Shown here: one piece after another, positions 28,899 to 37,420 of the stretch | Layout of the letters: the number at the start of each line of letters is the position of its first letter | How positions within the stretch are numbered: the first letter of the stretch is position 1 | Assembly: GCF_016597815.1 (NCBI RefSeq) | Contig: NZ_VCHA01000002.1 | Span: forward strand, 310,001 to 374,000 | DNA: 64,000 bases | Direction of reading: 5' to 3' | DNA from: Marinobacter sp. DY40_1A1 | GTDB lineage: Bacteria; Pseudomonadota; Gammaproteobacteria; Pseudomonadales; Oleiphilaceae | Notes under the pieces: model-generated | What the model saw: the letters and a program-made list of their open reading frames with translations, nothing else | Database searches by the model: none | What the model was told of the DNA's origin: nothing | Program-made: the position numbers and the translations under genes

Positions 28899-29780
28899 CT
28901 AACGCTTGCCTGCCCGGAAACGGGCGATGAACCGGGAAAGGTCCTCCATTTTTTTTGGATCCTCATCCACAAACCGGATAGTGACGCTTACAAAATCAGT
29001 ATCCTTGCGTTTGTCCACGGCCTGCAACTGATGCACGTAACCATTCAGCCGCGCCATCTGACCCTCGCCGGTTTCTATATCCACCACCGCCTGATCCAGA
29101 ATGCCCGGAAAGGTTTGATCCCGCTTGGCAATCACCCGCACTTCCGTCAGGTTAATGTCTTTAACCACAGACTTCAGGGTACTGTCTGCAAAACGGATTG
29201 AAGCAAGACTCATGGCGCCCTTGGCCATCGTCGGCTTGGGCACTTCTGCGGATTGAGGGACAAGCGCGCCAGCCGTGGGCGTCGGCTGGCTCTCTTGCGC
29301 AGGCGCAGGCTCCCGCTTTTGTGTCAGCAGGGCCGCTGACTCCTTGAACGCATCGGCGGGCCCAGCCATGGATTTGCCACTCTGGCCCATAGCTGTGGTC
29401 AGTGTACTGCCCATTACCTTGATGATTTTTTTGCTTAACCCGTCCGGACTGAACGGCTTGCCAAGATATTCAGACACGCCTTCTTTCACGGCCTCAATCA
29501 CATGGCTTTTGTCGCCCCGGCTGGTAATCATGATGAAAGGCACTTTTTCGTACTGGGGCTGCTGGCGCATCCATTGCAGCAATTCAAGGCCAGACATCTC
29601 TGGCATCTCCCAGTCGCACAGAATCAGATCAAACATCCCACGGGACATCAGCGACTGGGCCCGGCGGCCATTCTGGGCATCGGTAGTTTCGATTACTGGA
29701 AAGCGCTGGCGTATCGTCCGCTTAACCAGATCCCTTACAAAACTGGCGTCATCAACCACCAGCGCTTTCAGCGTTGCCAT
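28899..29780 (-). CDS. Response regulator with C-terminal PilZ-like domain
   Basis: A 293-residue protein with an N-terminal receiver domain: VDDASFV, phosphoacceptor Asp in LILCDWEMPEMSG and Lys in YLGKPFSP. A proline- and alanine-rich linker (about residues 125-190) leads to a roughly 100-residue beta-rich domain beginning near GAMSLASIRFAD. That domain has the feel of a PilZ or YcgR fold but the usual RxxxR and DxSxxG motifs are not clear, so cyclic-di-GMP binding is uncertain. ATG 29780 (MATLKALVV) follows AAGAG. No kinase is adjacent except phoR, which has its own partner. Confidence 0.75.
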   Translation of the reverse strand: MATLKALVVDDASFVRDLVKRTIRQRFPVIETTDAQNGRRAQSLMSRGMFDLILCDWEMPEMSGLELLQWMRQQPQYEKVPFIMITSRGDKSHVIEAVKEGVSEYLGKPFSPDGLSKKIIKVMGSTLTTAMGQSGKSMAGPADAFKESAALLTQKREPAPAQESQPTPTAGALVPQSAEVPKPTMAKGAMSLASIRFADSTLKSVVKDINLTEVRVIAKRDQTFPGILDQAVVDIETGEGQMARLNGYVHQLQAVDKRKDTDFVSVTIRFVDEDPKKMEDLSRFIARFRAGKR

Positions 29781-30025
29781 GTTTTGAACTCTTATGAATG
29801 TATGCCCCAACTATAGAACAAAGGCCCGCAGGGGAAACCCGCATGCTACAAAAAACCACAAACTTACAACCTGCAAGCCGCCAAAAAGTGTGTTGCATTG
29901 GCCACGTGCTGCAACAGGTTAAAGAACTGTCACCCCCATGAACCTTGTAAAGTGTTTCACAAGCTGAAAAACGCGCTACCATGACCTTTTACTGTCCACA
30001 CCTTCTTCTATTACCGAGGTTTTCC

Positions 30026-31282
30026 GTGCTGACCAAGTTTGCAAGGATTCTGCCCAACCGGCGTATGGCATGCCATGTATCTGTATCCGCCCTTCTGGCC
30101 ATCTCCGCTCTGCCTGCCCTGGCCAAAGTGGCAGACAATGAGGCCGTACTGGCGGCGCCGGATGGCTTTGAAGAGTGCAAACTGCAACTTCAGGAAAAAG
30201 CCATTGCAGCCGGGGTGAGCGCTAAAACAGCCCAGGAGGTTATGACAGGGGTCAAACATATAAACCGGGTAATCGAGCTGGACCGCAGGCAGCCCGAGTT
30301 CACTACCACCTTTGCAGACTACCTGAACCGCAGGGTGAACGACGACAGGGTGAGCAAAGGCCGGGTGCTGATCAAAGAACACAGCGAACTTCTGGCCAGG
30401 GTAACTGAAGAGACCGGCGTGCCTGCTCCGTATCTCGTCGCCTTTTGGGGGCTCGAAACCAACTTCGGCAGCTACTTCGGCAAAATGTCCGTGCCAGACT
30501 CGCTGACAACTCTGGCCTGCGATCCCCGTCGCAGCACATTTTTTACCGAACAGTTGATTGCTGCGTTGCGCATTATTGATGAAGGCGCAATTCCGGTGGA
30601 GCAAATGGAAGGCTCCTGGGCCGGTGCAATGGGCCACGTACAATTCATGCCCACCGTTTTCCTGAAGCATGCGGTAGACGCCGATGGCGACGGCCGTCGC
30701 GACCTGTGGAACAGCCTGCCAGACGCCATGATGTCTGCTGGCAAGTTTCTTCAGTCCATGAACTGGGACGGAGACTACCGCTGGGGCCGCGAAGTGCTGC
30801 TGCCCAAGAACTTCGACTACTCATTGGCTGATGGACGTCGCCTTGAACTGAGCAAATGGGGTGAACTGGGTATTACCGATGCGTTCGGCAAACCTCTTGC
30901 CCAGGAAGAGATTACGGCGGCACTGATTGTTCCCGCCGGCCACCGCGGGCCCGCCTTTCTTGCCTATCACAACTTTAAAGTGATCATGGGCTGGAACCGC
31001 TCCGAGTTCTACGCCATAGCCGTGGGGCACCTGGCTGACCGCATTGCGGGCGCCGGAATGCTGCAGAATCCGCCACCAGAGGACACCCCCGCGCTATCCA
31101 GAGATACGGTTCTCGAACTTCAGGCAGCTCTCAACGAGCGCGGATACGATGCCGGCAAGCCAGATGGTATTACGGGCCCCGCAACCCGCTCTGCGATTCG
31201 TAAGTACCAGCATGCTGAAGGATTGATCGCTGATGGCTTCCCGGGACAGGAATTGCTTGATCGGCTTGGAGTCAGCATCTAA
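30026..31282 (+). CDS. Lytic murein transglycosylase, MltB type, with peptidoglycan-binding domain
   Basis: Periplasmic GH103-type lytic transglycosylase that cuts the glycan strand to 1,6-anhydro ends. Start taken at GTG 30026, six bases after GAGG, giving 418 residues and a normal signal peptide (VSALLAISALPALA). The catalytic Glu144 is in FWGLETNFGSYFG. Other landmarks are LDRRQPEF, GSWAGAMGHVQFMP and DADGDGRRDLWNS. A C-terminal peptidoglycan-binding domain 1 (LQAALNERGYDAGKPDG, then GPATRSAIRKYQ) covers the last 65 residues. No lipobox is seen, so it is likely soluble. Confidence 0.9.
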   Translation: MLTKFARILPNRRMACHVSVSALLAISALPALAKVADNEAVLAAPDGFEECKLQLQEKAIAAGVSAKTAQEVMTGVKHINRVIELDRRQPEFTTTFADYLNRRVNDDRVSKGRVLIKEHSELLARVTEETGVPAPYLVAFWGLETNFGSYFGKMSVPDSLTTLACDPRRSTFFTEQLIAALRIIDEGAIPVEQMEGSWAGAMGHVQFMPTVFLKHAVDADGDGRRDLWNSLPDAMMSAGKFLQSMNWDGDYRWGREVLLPKNFDYSLADGRRLELSKWGELGITDAFGKPLAQEEITAALIVPAGHRGPAFLAYHNFKVIMGWNRSEFYAIAVGHLADRIAGAGMLQNPPPEDTPALSRDTVLELQAALNERGYDAGKPDGITGPATRSAIRKYQHAEGLIADGFPGQELLDRLGVSI

Positions 31283-31356
31283 AACAGGCTGTCAGCTTTC
31301 TTTACAGCCAGAAAACAAACGACGCATAACACACTGATATATCGGAAAATATTTAG

Positions 31357-31374
31357 TTGGCACAAAACTAGCTT
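31357..31374 (+). promoter_or_regulatory. Sigma-54 (-24/-12) promoter candidate for the PEP-CTERM gene
   Basis: TTGGCACAAAACTAGCTT matches the sigma-54 consensus TGGCAC-N5-TTGCW with GG and GC exactly ten bases apart; the only core difference is TAGC for TTGC. It lies about 66 bases before the start codon of the PEP-CTERM gene. PEP-CTERM genes in several floc- and polysaccharide-forming bacteria are known to depend on RpoN with the PrsK/PrsR system. Confidence 0.65.
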
Positions 31375-31439
31375 AATGGTAGCAACTGACGACATAAAAC
31401 GAATTGTGTCATTTCACTGTTAAAGCTAGGAGTTATGCC

Positions 31440-32192
31440 ATGAAGATGTTGGCGAAGGGATCCATTGGTGCATTGTTGCTGACAGCAGCTATGAGTGTAG
31501 CTGCATATCCAGTAAATCTTGACTCTGTGAGCGGCGAATGGAAGTCGCCTGTGGGCGGATCAAATGTTCAAGGCGTTGGATCAGAGAGCATTCGCTGGGG
31601 TACCGGCGAGGAATCGTGCTCCGGAATTCTCTGGTGGAGAGAGTGCTCAAATGGGCCACAAAGTGGTTTCAGCTTCGAAGGGCCTAACAATCTGCCACAA
31701 ACGCTGACATCTAACGACCCGTTCGTGCTAGGAACTTTCACCCATTTTAACAACCGTATTACTGGCGATAGCATCTCTGGCGCCGCCCTTGACGTGTATG
31801 CTTCGTTCTCTACAAACCCAAGCAACGGCAATATCACTGGACCTTACACGTTTGATTTCAGTCATACTGAAACGCCAAACAAGCACTGCGGTCCACTTGC
31901 GTTTATTTTTGGCTGCTCAAGCCGCGACGTGGATGATGTTGTTCGCTTGGACAGCATGATCGAAAGTACAGAGTTTCAGTATGGTTCCAATATCTATTGG
32001 CTATCCCTCCTGGGCTTCGAAGGTGGTATCAAAGAAATATCCACCTCAGAAGGCGATGCAACCTCTGTTAACCTTCTTGCAAAACTGAACGTACGTTCTG
32101 TACCTGTAGATGTACCAGAGCCCGGCACTATCGCCCTGCTCGGCCTGGGCCTGGCCGGTCTCGGCATGGCACGTCGCCGCAAAGCCGCTTAA
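31440..32192 (+). CDS. THxN-type PEP-CTERM surface/exported protein
   Basis: A 250-residue exported protein. Signal peptide at residues 1-22 (LLLTAAMSVAAYP), then a beta-rich domain with SGEWKSPVGGSNVQGVG, SIRWGTG and GTFTHFNNRI, the last containing the T-H-x-N pattern that names this subfamily. The C-terminal sorting tag is VPEPGTIALLGLGLAGLG followed by ARRRKAA: PEP motif, hydrophobic helix, basic end. Exosortase (EpsH/XrtA type) recognises and cleaves this tag, often at sites of exopolysaccharide export. No exosortase is in the window. AGGAG lies eight bases before the ATG. Confidence 0.92.
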   Translation: MKMLAKGSIGALLLTAAMSVAAYPVNLDSVSGEWKSPVGGSNVQGVGSESIRWGTGEESCSGILWWRECSNGPQSGFSFEGPNNLPQTLTSNDPFVLGTFTHFNNRITGDSISGAALDVYASFSTNPSNGNITGPYTFDFSHTETPNKHCGPLAFIFGCSSRDVDDVVRLDSMIESTEFQYGSNIYWLSLLGFEGGIKEISTSEGDATSVNLLAKLNVRSVPVDVPEPGTIALLGLGLAGLGMARRRKAA

Positions 32193-32242
32193 TTGGCTAG
32201 CGCACTAACAGGGTCTCTATAGTCCTGCAGTGCACAGAGTAC

Positions 32243-32290
32243 AAAGCTGACACCCCGCGCTTGCATCAAGCCCGGGGTGTCAGCTTTTTT
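32243..32290 (+). terminator. Intrinsic terminator after the PEP-CTERM gene
   Basis: Long stem AAAGCTGACACCCCG pairing with CGGGGTGTCAGCTTT, 15-base loop, followed by a run of T. It closes the PEP-CTERM transcript about 50 bases after the stop codon. Confidence 0.92.
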
Positions 32291-32383
32291 AACACCCGTT
32301 TTTTCAACACATCCTTCTTCCCGTGATCTGAACCCGCATTCCACGCATAATACCCACTACCACTCTCTACTTTTACGGAATTC

Positions 32384-33412
32384 ATGGACTCAATCACTCA
32401 GGCTGCTCTTGGCGCCTCAATCGCTGGCCTTGTGGCAGGCAGAACACTCGGGCGGCCTGTTCTACTCACCGGCGCCCTGCTGGCTACGCTTCCCGACCTT
32501 GATGTGCTGATTGATTACGGAACGGCGGTGGCTAACTTCACCCAGCATCGGGGCTTCAGCCATTCTCTGTTTGCGCTCGCGCCTTTGTCGGTATTACTTG
32601 CGGTTTTGCTTTGGCGGTGGAAGCCAGAGCCGGGGTTTCCCCGCTGGCTGTTGCTAACAGCTTTGGCATTGATGACGCATCCGCTTCTGGACACCTTTAC
32701 CACCTACGGAACACAGCTTTTCTGGCCGATTGGCCAGCCCCTTGCCATAAGCAGCATCTTTATCATCGATCCTTTGTATACACTCCCGCTGTTGGCAGGC
32801 TGCATCGCCTTTTTAATACGCCCTCCGGCAGTGCGCGCCGTAGCGGCGGGACTGGTTCTGTCCACTGCGTATCTCGGCTGGTCGTTCGTGGCCCAACAAA
32901 TCATTACCGAGCGAGTCCAACCGGTTCTCGTAGAAGCGGGTTTTGAGAAGGCCGAACTGCTGGTGCAGCCCATGCCGTTCAATACGGTGTTATGGCGTGC
33001 CACGGCTATAAAGAATGATCAACGAGTCGAGATCGTAACCGGGTTTCTGGATGGCGGCGCTCCTTTAACCCTTGAATATTTCCCCCGCCAGCCAGAATTG
33101 GCGAGATCTGTCGCGCAATTACCCGAAACCCGTCGCCTCGAATGGTTTACCAAAGGCTTTCTCGACTACAAGGCACACAACGGCGAGATCACCGCAACCG
33201 ATGTTCGCCTTGGCATCCCCGGGGCACACCCATTTACCTTCATTCTGGCGGATGATCGAGACGGCGCAATCATGCCCGGCAATGGTGAACGTGCGCCACG
33301 CCCCATCATGAACACCGGTGCCCTGCCTTTACTTTGGGCCCGCACCACCGGCGCTATTCCTGTACTGTGTCTTGCCAACCTTGCAACGCCAGCCCCAGGC
33401 CAGGAGTGTTAA
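32384..33412 (+). CDS. Membrane-bound YdjM-type hydrolase-like protein (DUF457)
   Basis: A 342-residue inner-membrane protein of the YdjM/DUF457 family, often annotated as metal-dependent hydrolase. Conserved acidic and His positions are in TLPDLDVLIDYG, QHRGFSHSLFALA and THPLLDTFTTYG, which could bind metal. About five hydrophobic helices occupy the N-terminal half; the C-terminal 150 residues look soluble. The natural substrate is unknown. CGGA precedes the ATG. The rsuA-type gene starts five bases after its stop, so they share a transcript. Confidence 0.83.
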   Translation: MDSITQAALGASIAGLVAGRTLGRPVLLTGALLATLPDLDVLIDYGTAVANFTQHRGFSHSLFALAPLSVLLAVLLWRWKPEPGFPRWLLLTALALMTHPLLDTFTTYGTQLFWPIGQPLAISSIFIIDPLYTLPLLAGCIAFLIRPPAVRAVAAGLVLSTAYLGWSFVAQQIITERVQPVLVEAGFEKAELLVQPMPFNTVLWRATAIKNDQRVEIVTGFLDGGAPLTLEYFPRQPELARSVAQLPETRRLEWFTKGFLDYKAHNGEITATDVRLGIPGAHPFTFILADDRDGAIMPGNGERAPRPIMNTGALPLLWARTTGAIPVLCLANLATPAPGQEC

Positions 33413-33417
33413 AAACC

Positions 33418-34110
33418 ATGCGTCTTGATCAGTTTATTTCCACCAGCTCACCACTTTCACGCAAAGAGGCCAGGCGTGCCATACATGCGGGGAGGGTTAA
33501 GGTGAACGGCGAGGTTTGGAAAGACACAGGAAAGCACGTTCCTCAGGATGCAAAGATCTCTCTGGACGCTGCGCAACTGGCTATCCAGGGTGAACGCTAT
33601 CTCATGTTGAACAAGCCTGCAGGCGTTGTCAGTGCCACCCGCGACAGTGATCACCCTACCGCTCTGGATCTTCTTCCTGCGGAGCTGGTCCAGGATCTGC
33701 ACATTGCGGGGCGCCTGGATGCCGACACCACAGGTTTACTGCTACTGACAACGGATGGAAAATGGTCTCACCGGGTCACCTCACCCAAAGTGGACTGCCC
33801 GAAAACCTACCGGGTAGGCCTGAACACTCCTATAACAGATTCAGCCATCAAAGAATTGGAAACCGGCATTCTGCTCCACAACGACCCCAAGCCCACAAAG
33901 CCTGCGCAGGTAAAGGTTGTGGAGCCACAGTTGATTGAACTGACTATTTCAGAAGGGCGCTATCACCAGGTCAAGCGCATGTTGGCAGCGGTAGGGAATC
34001 ATGTGGAAGCTCTGCACAGACAGAGCATCGGTGCCATATCCCTCGACCCGGCACTGGAGTCGGGTGCTTTCCGGGAGCTGACGGAGCAGGAAATCGCTTC
34101 GATTAGCTGA
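33418..34110 (+). CDS. RsuA-type 16S rRNA pseudouridine synthase
   Basis: A 230-residue RNA-modifying enzyme. The N-terminal S4 RNA-binding domain (MRLDQFISTSSPLSRKEARR) is followed by the catalytic domain with motif GRLDADTTGLLLLTTDG, whose Asp is catalytic, and the tail EGRYHQVKRMLAAVGNHV. Length and domain order fit RsuA, which makes pseudouridine 516 of 16S rRNA; close paralogues (RluE, RluB) cannot be excluded by eye. GGAG precedes the ATG at 33418. Confidence 0.85.
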   Translation: MRLDQFISTSSPLSRKEARRAIHAGRVKVNGEVWKDTGKHVPQDAKISLDAAQLAIQGERYLMLNKPAGVVSATRDSDHPTALDLLPAELVQDLHIAGRLDADTTGLLLLTTDGKWSHRVTSPKVDCPKTYRVGLNTPITDSAIKELETGILLHNDPKPTKPAQVKVVEPQLIELTISEGRYHQVKRMLAAVGNHVEALHRQSIGAISLDPALESGAFRELTEQEIASIS

Positions 34111-34112
34111 AC

Positions 34113-34592
34113 TCAGGTACGCTCGAAGCGCTGGGCTTTCAGGTTTTTACGCACAGCGCCGGCCTCGAACACTTCTCCATTCATGGCAATATAGACACCG
34201 GGAGGCAATAGCTGCACCGCTGCCCAGGCAAAACCTATATTGAACACCGCATCACTACGACGCATTCGCGCGGGCTGCATGGCCCCCGTCAGCACAATGG
34301 TTTTGTCTTTCAGAGATGACAGCACCTGAGCGGTTTCCGCCATGGTGTCAGTGCCGTGGGTAATCAGAATGCGGCTGTTATCGCAGGCATTAACTGCAGC
34401 AAACACCTTGTCACGATCTGCATCGGTCATTTCCAGGCTATCTTTACGCAATAACCCCTGCAGGCTGTAGCCTTTGTGGATATTGGATTCTGCCAGCAGT
34501 TCGGGCACCAGCGACTCGCCAATTTCAAACTCGCTGTTAGCGTCAAAATACACCTTGTCGATGGTGCCACCGGTGGTAAAAATCCGGATCAT
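34113..34592 (-). CDS. Asparaginase N-domain-only protein
   Basis: A 159-residue protein that keeps only the N-terminal domain of type I/II L-asparaginases, which are about 330 residues. Both catalytic threonines are present, in FTTGGTIDK and THGTDTMAET, and the downstream TGAMQPARMRRSDAVFNIGF matches the family. The C-terminal domain, which completes the active site across the dimer, is absent, and the sequence ends in a stop with no trace of it. Start at ATG 34592 with AGGA six bases upstream. Amidase activity is therefore open. The gene ends two bases after the convergent rsuA-type gene stop. Confidence 0.82.
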   Translation of the reverse strand: MIRIFTTGGTIDKVYFDANSEFEIGESLVPELLAESNIHKGYSLQGLLRKDSLEMTDADRDKVFAAVNACDNSRILITHGTDTMAETAQVLSSLKDKTIVLTGAMQPARMRRSDAVFNIGFAWAAVQLLPPGVYIAMNGEVFEAGAVRKNLKAQRFERT

Positions 34593-34638
34593 GAAGGTTC
34601 CTGCCATGTTCAGCGAATTGTGCGATGTCGCTCGGGTT

Positions 34639-35583
34639 TTACTTCAGAGCGGTTGTGGTGCTGGTGCTCTGTGCCACAGCATTGTATGCCGCGTTCTTTT
34701 CCTGTGCATATTGCCGCGCCGCTTTAGCCACCTGCCCACTGGCTCCGGTATCCAGCCAGCGCTTGATGCGACCAGCATCCCCCATGGGGGATCGGGTTCC
34801 CAAAGAATCGAGAAGTACTGTGACCACCTGTTTGCCGTTCATTTCAGAGATCATCACAAGGCACCGCCCTGCCTCCGAAAGATAACCGGTTTTGCTCAAC
34901 TCCACCCCCCAGCTTTCGCGGTGTACCAAAGCATTGGTGTTACCAAACGACAAACTGTAACGGGGATTACGGAAGCTGCCACGAAAATAGCCGGTTGTGG
35001 AGTACTCTCGAATCTCCGGGTGCTTTGCAGCTGCATTAACAAGTTTCACCAGATCACCTGCGGTTGAAAGGTTCTCTGCCGAAAGGCCTGTAGGGTCCAC
35101 AAAGTGTGTGTTCATCATGCCAAGGGCCTTTGCCTTGGCATTCATGGCATCAACAAATGCATCGAAACCACCCGGATGGCTTCTGGCCAAGGTGTAGGCC
35201 GCAAAATTCTCAGACGACATAAGCGCAATACGCAGCACATCAGCACGGCGCATCGTCGAGCCAATCCGGATGCGAGTGTAGGCATTGGCGGCAGCAGCTG
35301 TGTGTCGCTTCTCGAACACCAGCCACTCATTCAGCGGAGCGCCGGATTCAAGCACAACCAGCGCAGTCATTACCTTGGTAATGGAGGCAATAGGCACCGG
35401 CCGGTCTGCATTTCGACCAAACACCAATTCATTGCTGCCTACCATCGCCACGGCTGCATTAACCGATGCCAGGTTGAGGTTCTGAGCACCAGCTACGCTG
35501 GCACCCTTCTGCTGTGCGCTTACTGCAAGTGGCAGGCATAAGACCAGCCACAACAGTATCCGCGCGATGTTCATTTTATGCAT
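34639..35583 (-). CDS. pbpG: D-alanyl-D-alanine endopeptidase (PBP7 family)
   Basis: Periplasmic penicillin-binding protein of 314 residues that cleaves peptide cross-links. Signal peptide at 1-23 (WLVLCLPLAVSAQ). The three active-site motifs are S67-I-T-K70, SEN in LMSSENFAAYTL, and KTG in GVELSKTGYLSEAG. There is no C-terminal PBP5-like domain, which fits PBP7/PbpG. Two start codons three residues apart are possible. The asparaginase-like gene follows 46 bases later. Confidence 0.92.
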   Translation of the reverse strand: MHKMNIARILLWLVLCLPLAVSAQQKGASVAGAQNLNLASVNAAVAMVGSNELVFGRNADRPVPIASITKVMTALVVLESGAPLNEWLVFEKRHTAAAANAYTRIRIGSTMRRADVLRIALMSSENFAAYTLARSHPGGFDAFVDAMNAKAKALGMMNTHFVDPTGLSAENLSTAGDLVKLVNAAAKHPEIREYSTTGYFRGSFRNPRYSLSFGNTNALVHRESWGVELSKTGYLSEAGRCLVMISEMNGKQVVTVLLDSLGTRSPMGDAGRIKRWLDTGASGQVAKAARQYAQEKNAAYNAVAQSTSTTTALK

Positions 35584-35613
35584 GTTGCGCTCTGTCGTTG
35601 CTTTATCGGTGCA

Positions 35614-37290
35614 TCATGGCAGGTCGGTAACCGCACCGGTGGATGCAGAGCTTACTGTGCGAGCATATTTGGCAAGCACACCACGGCTAAATCGTGGCTG
35701 GGGAGCAACCCAGGCTTTGCGCCGGCGCTCAAGCTCATCGTCTGACACGTCCAATACCATGGTATTTGCGACTGCATCGATGGTAATTGTATCGCCATCC
35801 TCAACCAGCGCAATGGGTCCACCCTCAGCAGCTTCCGGGCTGATATGCCCCACTACAAAGCCATGGCTGCCTCCGGAAAAACGACCATCCGTAATCAAAG
35901 CCACATCGTTGCCAAGGCCCTTGCCCATGATTGCCGAGGTAGGCGTGAGCATTTCACGCATACCTGGGCCACCTTTCGGGCCCTCATAACGGATCACCAA
36001 TACATCGCCGGCCACCACGGTCCCATCAATAATTCGTTCTTGGGCTTCTTCTTCGGAATGGAACACCCGGGCACGCCCGGAAAAGTGCGTGCCTTCCTTG
36101 CCGGTGATTTTAGCAACAGCCCCTTCCGGCGCCAGATTGCCATGGAGAATGCGCAAGTGACTGTCGGCTTTCACCGGGTTGTCGAACGCACGGATAATGT
36201 CCTGGTCTTCGGGATAAGGCTCAACTTCAGCCAAATTCTCCGCCAATGTCTTGCCGGTCACCGTCAGGCAATCGCCATGCAAAAGGCCACGCTCCATCAG
36301 CATTTTCATCAGCGGCTGTATGCCACCAATCGCCACCAGTTCGGACATCATGTAATGGCCGCTCGGGCGCAAGTCCGCAAGGACCGGAACGCGCTTACCA
36401 ATCTCTACGAAGTCTTCCAGGTTCAGCTCCACATCGACCGTGCTGGCCATTGCCAAGAGGTGCAGAACCGCGTTGGTTGAGCCACCCAGCGCGATCACAA
36501 CAGTAATCGCATTCTCAAATGCCTCTCGGGTCATAATGTCTCTGGGCTTGATGTCTTTATCCAGAAGATTCAAAACCGCTGCGCCCGCAGCACGGCAGTC
36601 ATCCAGTTTGTTATTGGATACCGCATTCTGTGCGGAGCTGCCCGGCAGGCTCATACCCATAGCTTCGATAGCCGATGCCATGGTGTTAGCCGTGTACATG
36701 CCACCACAGGAGCCCGGGCCGGGGATGGCTGTTTCTTCAATCTGCTTTACTTCGATTAAATCAAGGTCACCACGGGCATGGGCGCCCACCGCTTCGAATA
36801 CCGAAACAATATCGGTGTGGTTTTCTCCGGGCAAAATGGTGCCGCCATACACAAACACCGACGGCCGGTTGAGCCGGGCCAACCCCATAATGCAGCCGGG
36901 CATGTTTTTGTCGCACCCACCTATGGCAACCAGTCCGTCAAATCCTTCACAGCCCGCAACGGTTTCAATGGAATCTGCAATAACTTCCCGGGACACCAGG
37001 GAGTACTTCATGCCCAGGGTGCCATTGGCGATGCCGTCAGACACTGTGATGGTGTTGAAGATCAATGACTTGCCGCCAGCGGCATCCGCGCCCGCCGAAG
37101 AGGCTTCCGCTAACTCGTGAATGTGCATGTTGCAGGGCGTCAGATTGCTCCAGGTGGAAGCGATACCAACCTGCGGCTTACGGAAATCCTCATCGGTAAA
37201 ACCGACAGCTCGCAGCATAGCCCGGCTGGCAGACTTGCCCACTCCATCCACCACGGGGGCGGAATAGCGGCGGCGTTTGTCATCAGTCAT
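35614..37290 (-). CDS. ilvD: Dihydroxy-acid dehydratase
   Basis: Fe-S enzyme of branched-chain amino acid synthesis, 558 residues, dehydrating 2,3-dihydroxy-isovalerate and its homologue. Cluster cysteines are in [10 protein letters not shown] (Cys53), [10 protein letters not shown] (Cys126) and [32 protein letters not shown] near the C-terminus is the family's active-site loop. AGGAG six bases upstream sets the ATG at 37290. It stands apart from other ilv genes and is divergent from the phosphoketolase-like gene. Confidence 0.97.
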   Translation of the reverse strand: MTDDKRRRYSAPVVDGVGKSASRAMLRAVGFTDEDFRKPQVGIASTWSNLTPCNMHIHELAEASSAGADAAGGKSLIFNTITVSDGIANGTLGMKYSLVSREVIADSIETVAGCEGFDGLVAIGGCDKNMPGCIMGLARLNRPSVFVYGGTILPGENHTDIVSVFEAVGAHARGDLDLIEVKQIEETAIPGPGSCGGMYTANTMASAIEAMGMSLPGSSAQNAVSNNKLDDCRAAGAAVLNLLDKDIKPRDIMTREAFENAITVVIALGGSTNAVLHLLAMASTVDVELNLEDFVEIGKRVPVLADLRPSGHYMMSELVAIGGIQPLMKMLMERGLLHGDCLTVTGKTLAENLAEVEPYPEDQDIIRAFDNPVKADSHLRILHGNLAPEGAVAKITGKEGTHFSGRARVFHSEEEAQERIIDGTVVAGDVLVIRYEGPKGGPGMREMLTPTSAIMGKGLGNDVALITDGRFSGGSHGFVVGHISPEAAEGGPIALVEDGDTITIDAVANTMVLDVSDDELERRRKAWVAPQPRFSRGVLAKYARTVSSASTGAVTDLP

Positions 37291-37420
37291 CAGTTTCTCC
37301 TAAAAAACAGTTACAAAACACAGTTGTTGCCAGAAGGCTTCCCGACTGACCTGCATCAACCGGCACAACGCGCGTGCCTCTTACAATCGTTGCACAATAA
37401 TTATGCCTTGGAGGCACGCC

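Noticed and set aside
31286..31308. Hairpin GGCTGT/ACAGCC after the lytic transglycosylase gene
   Set aside because: Six-base stem with a large loop and no T-run; too weak to report as terminator.
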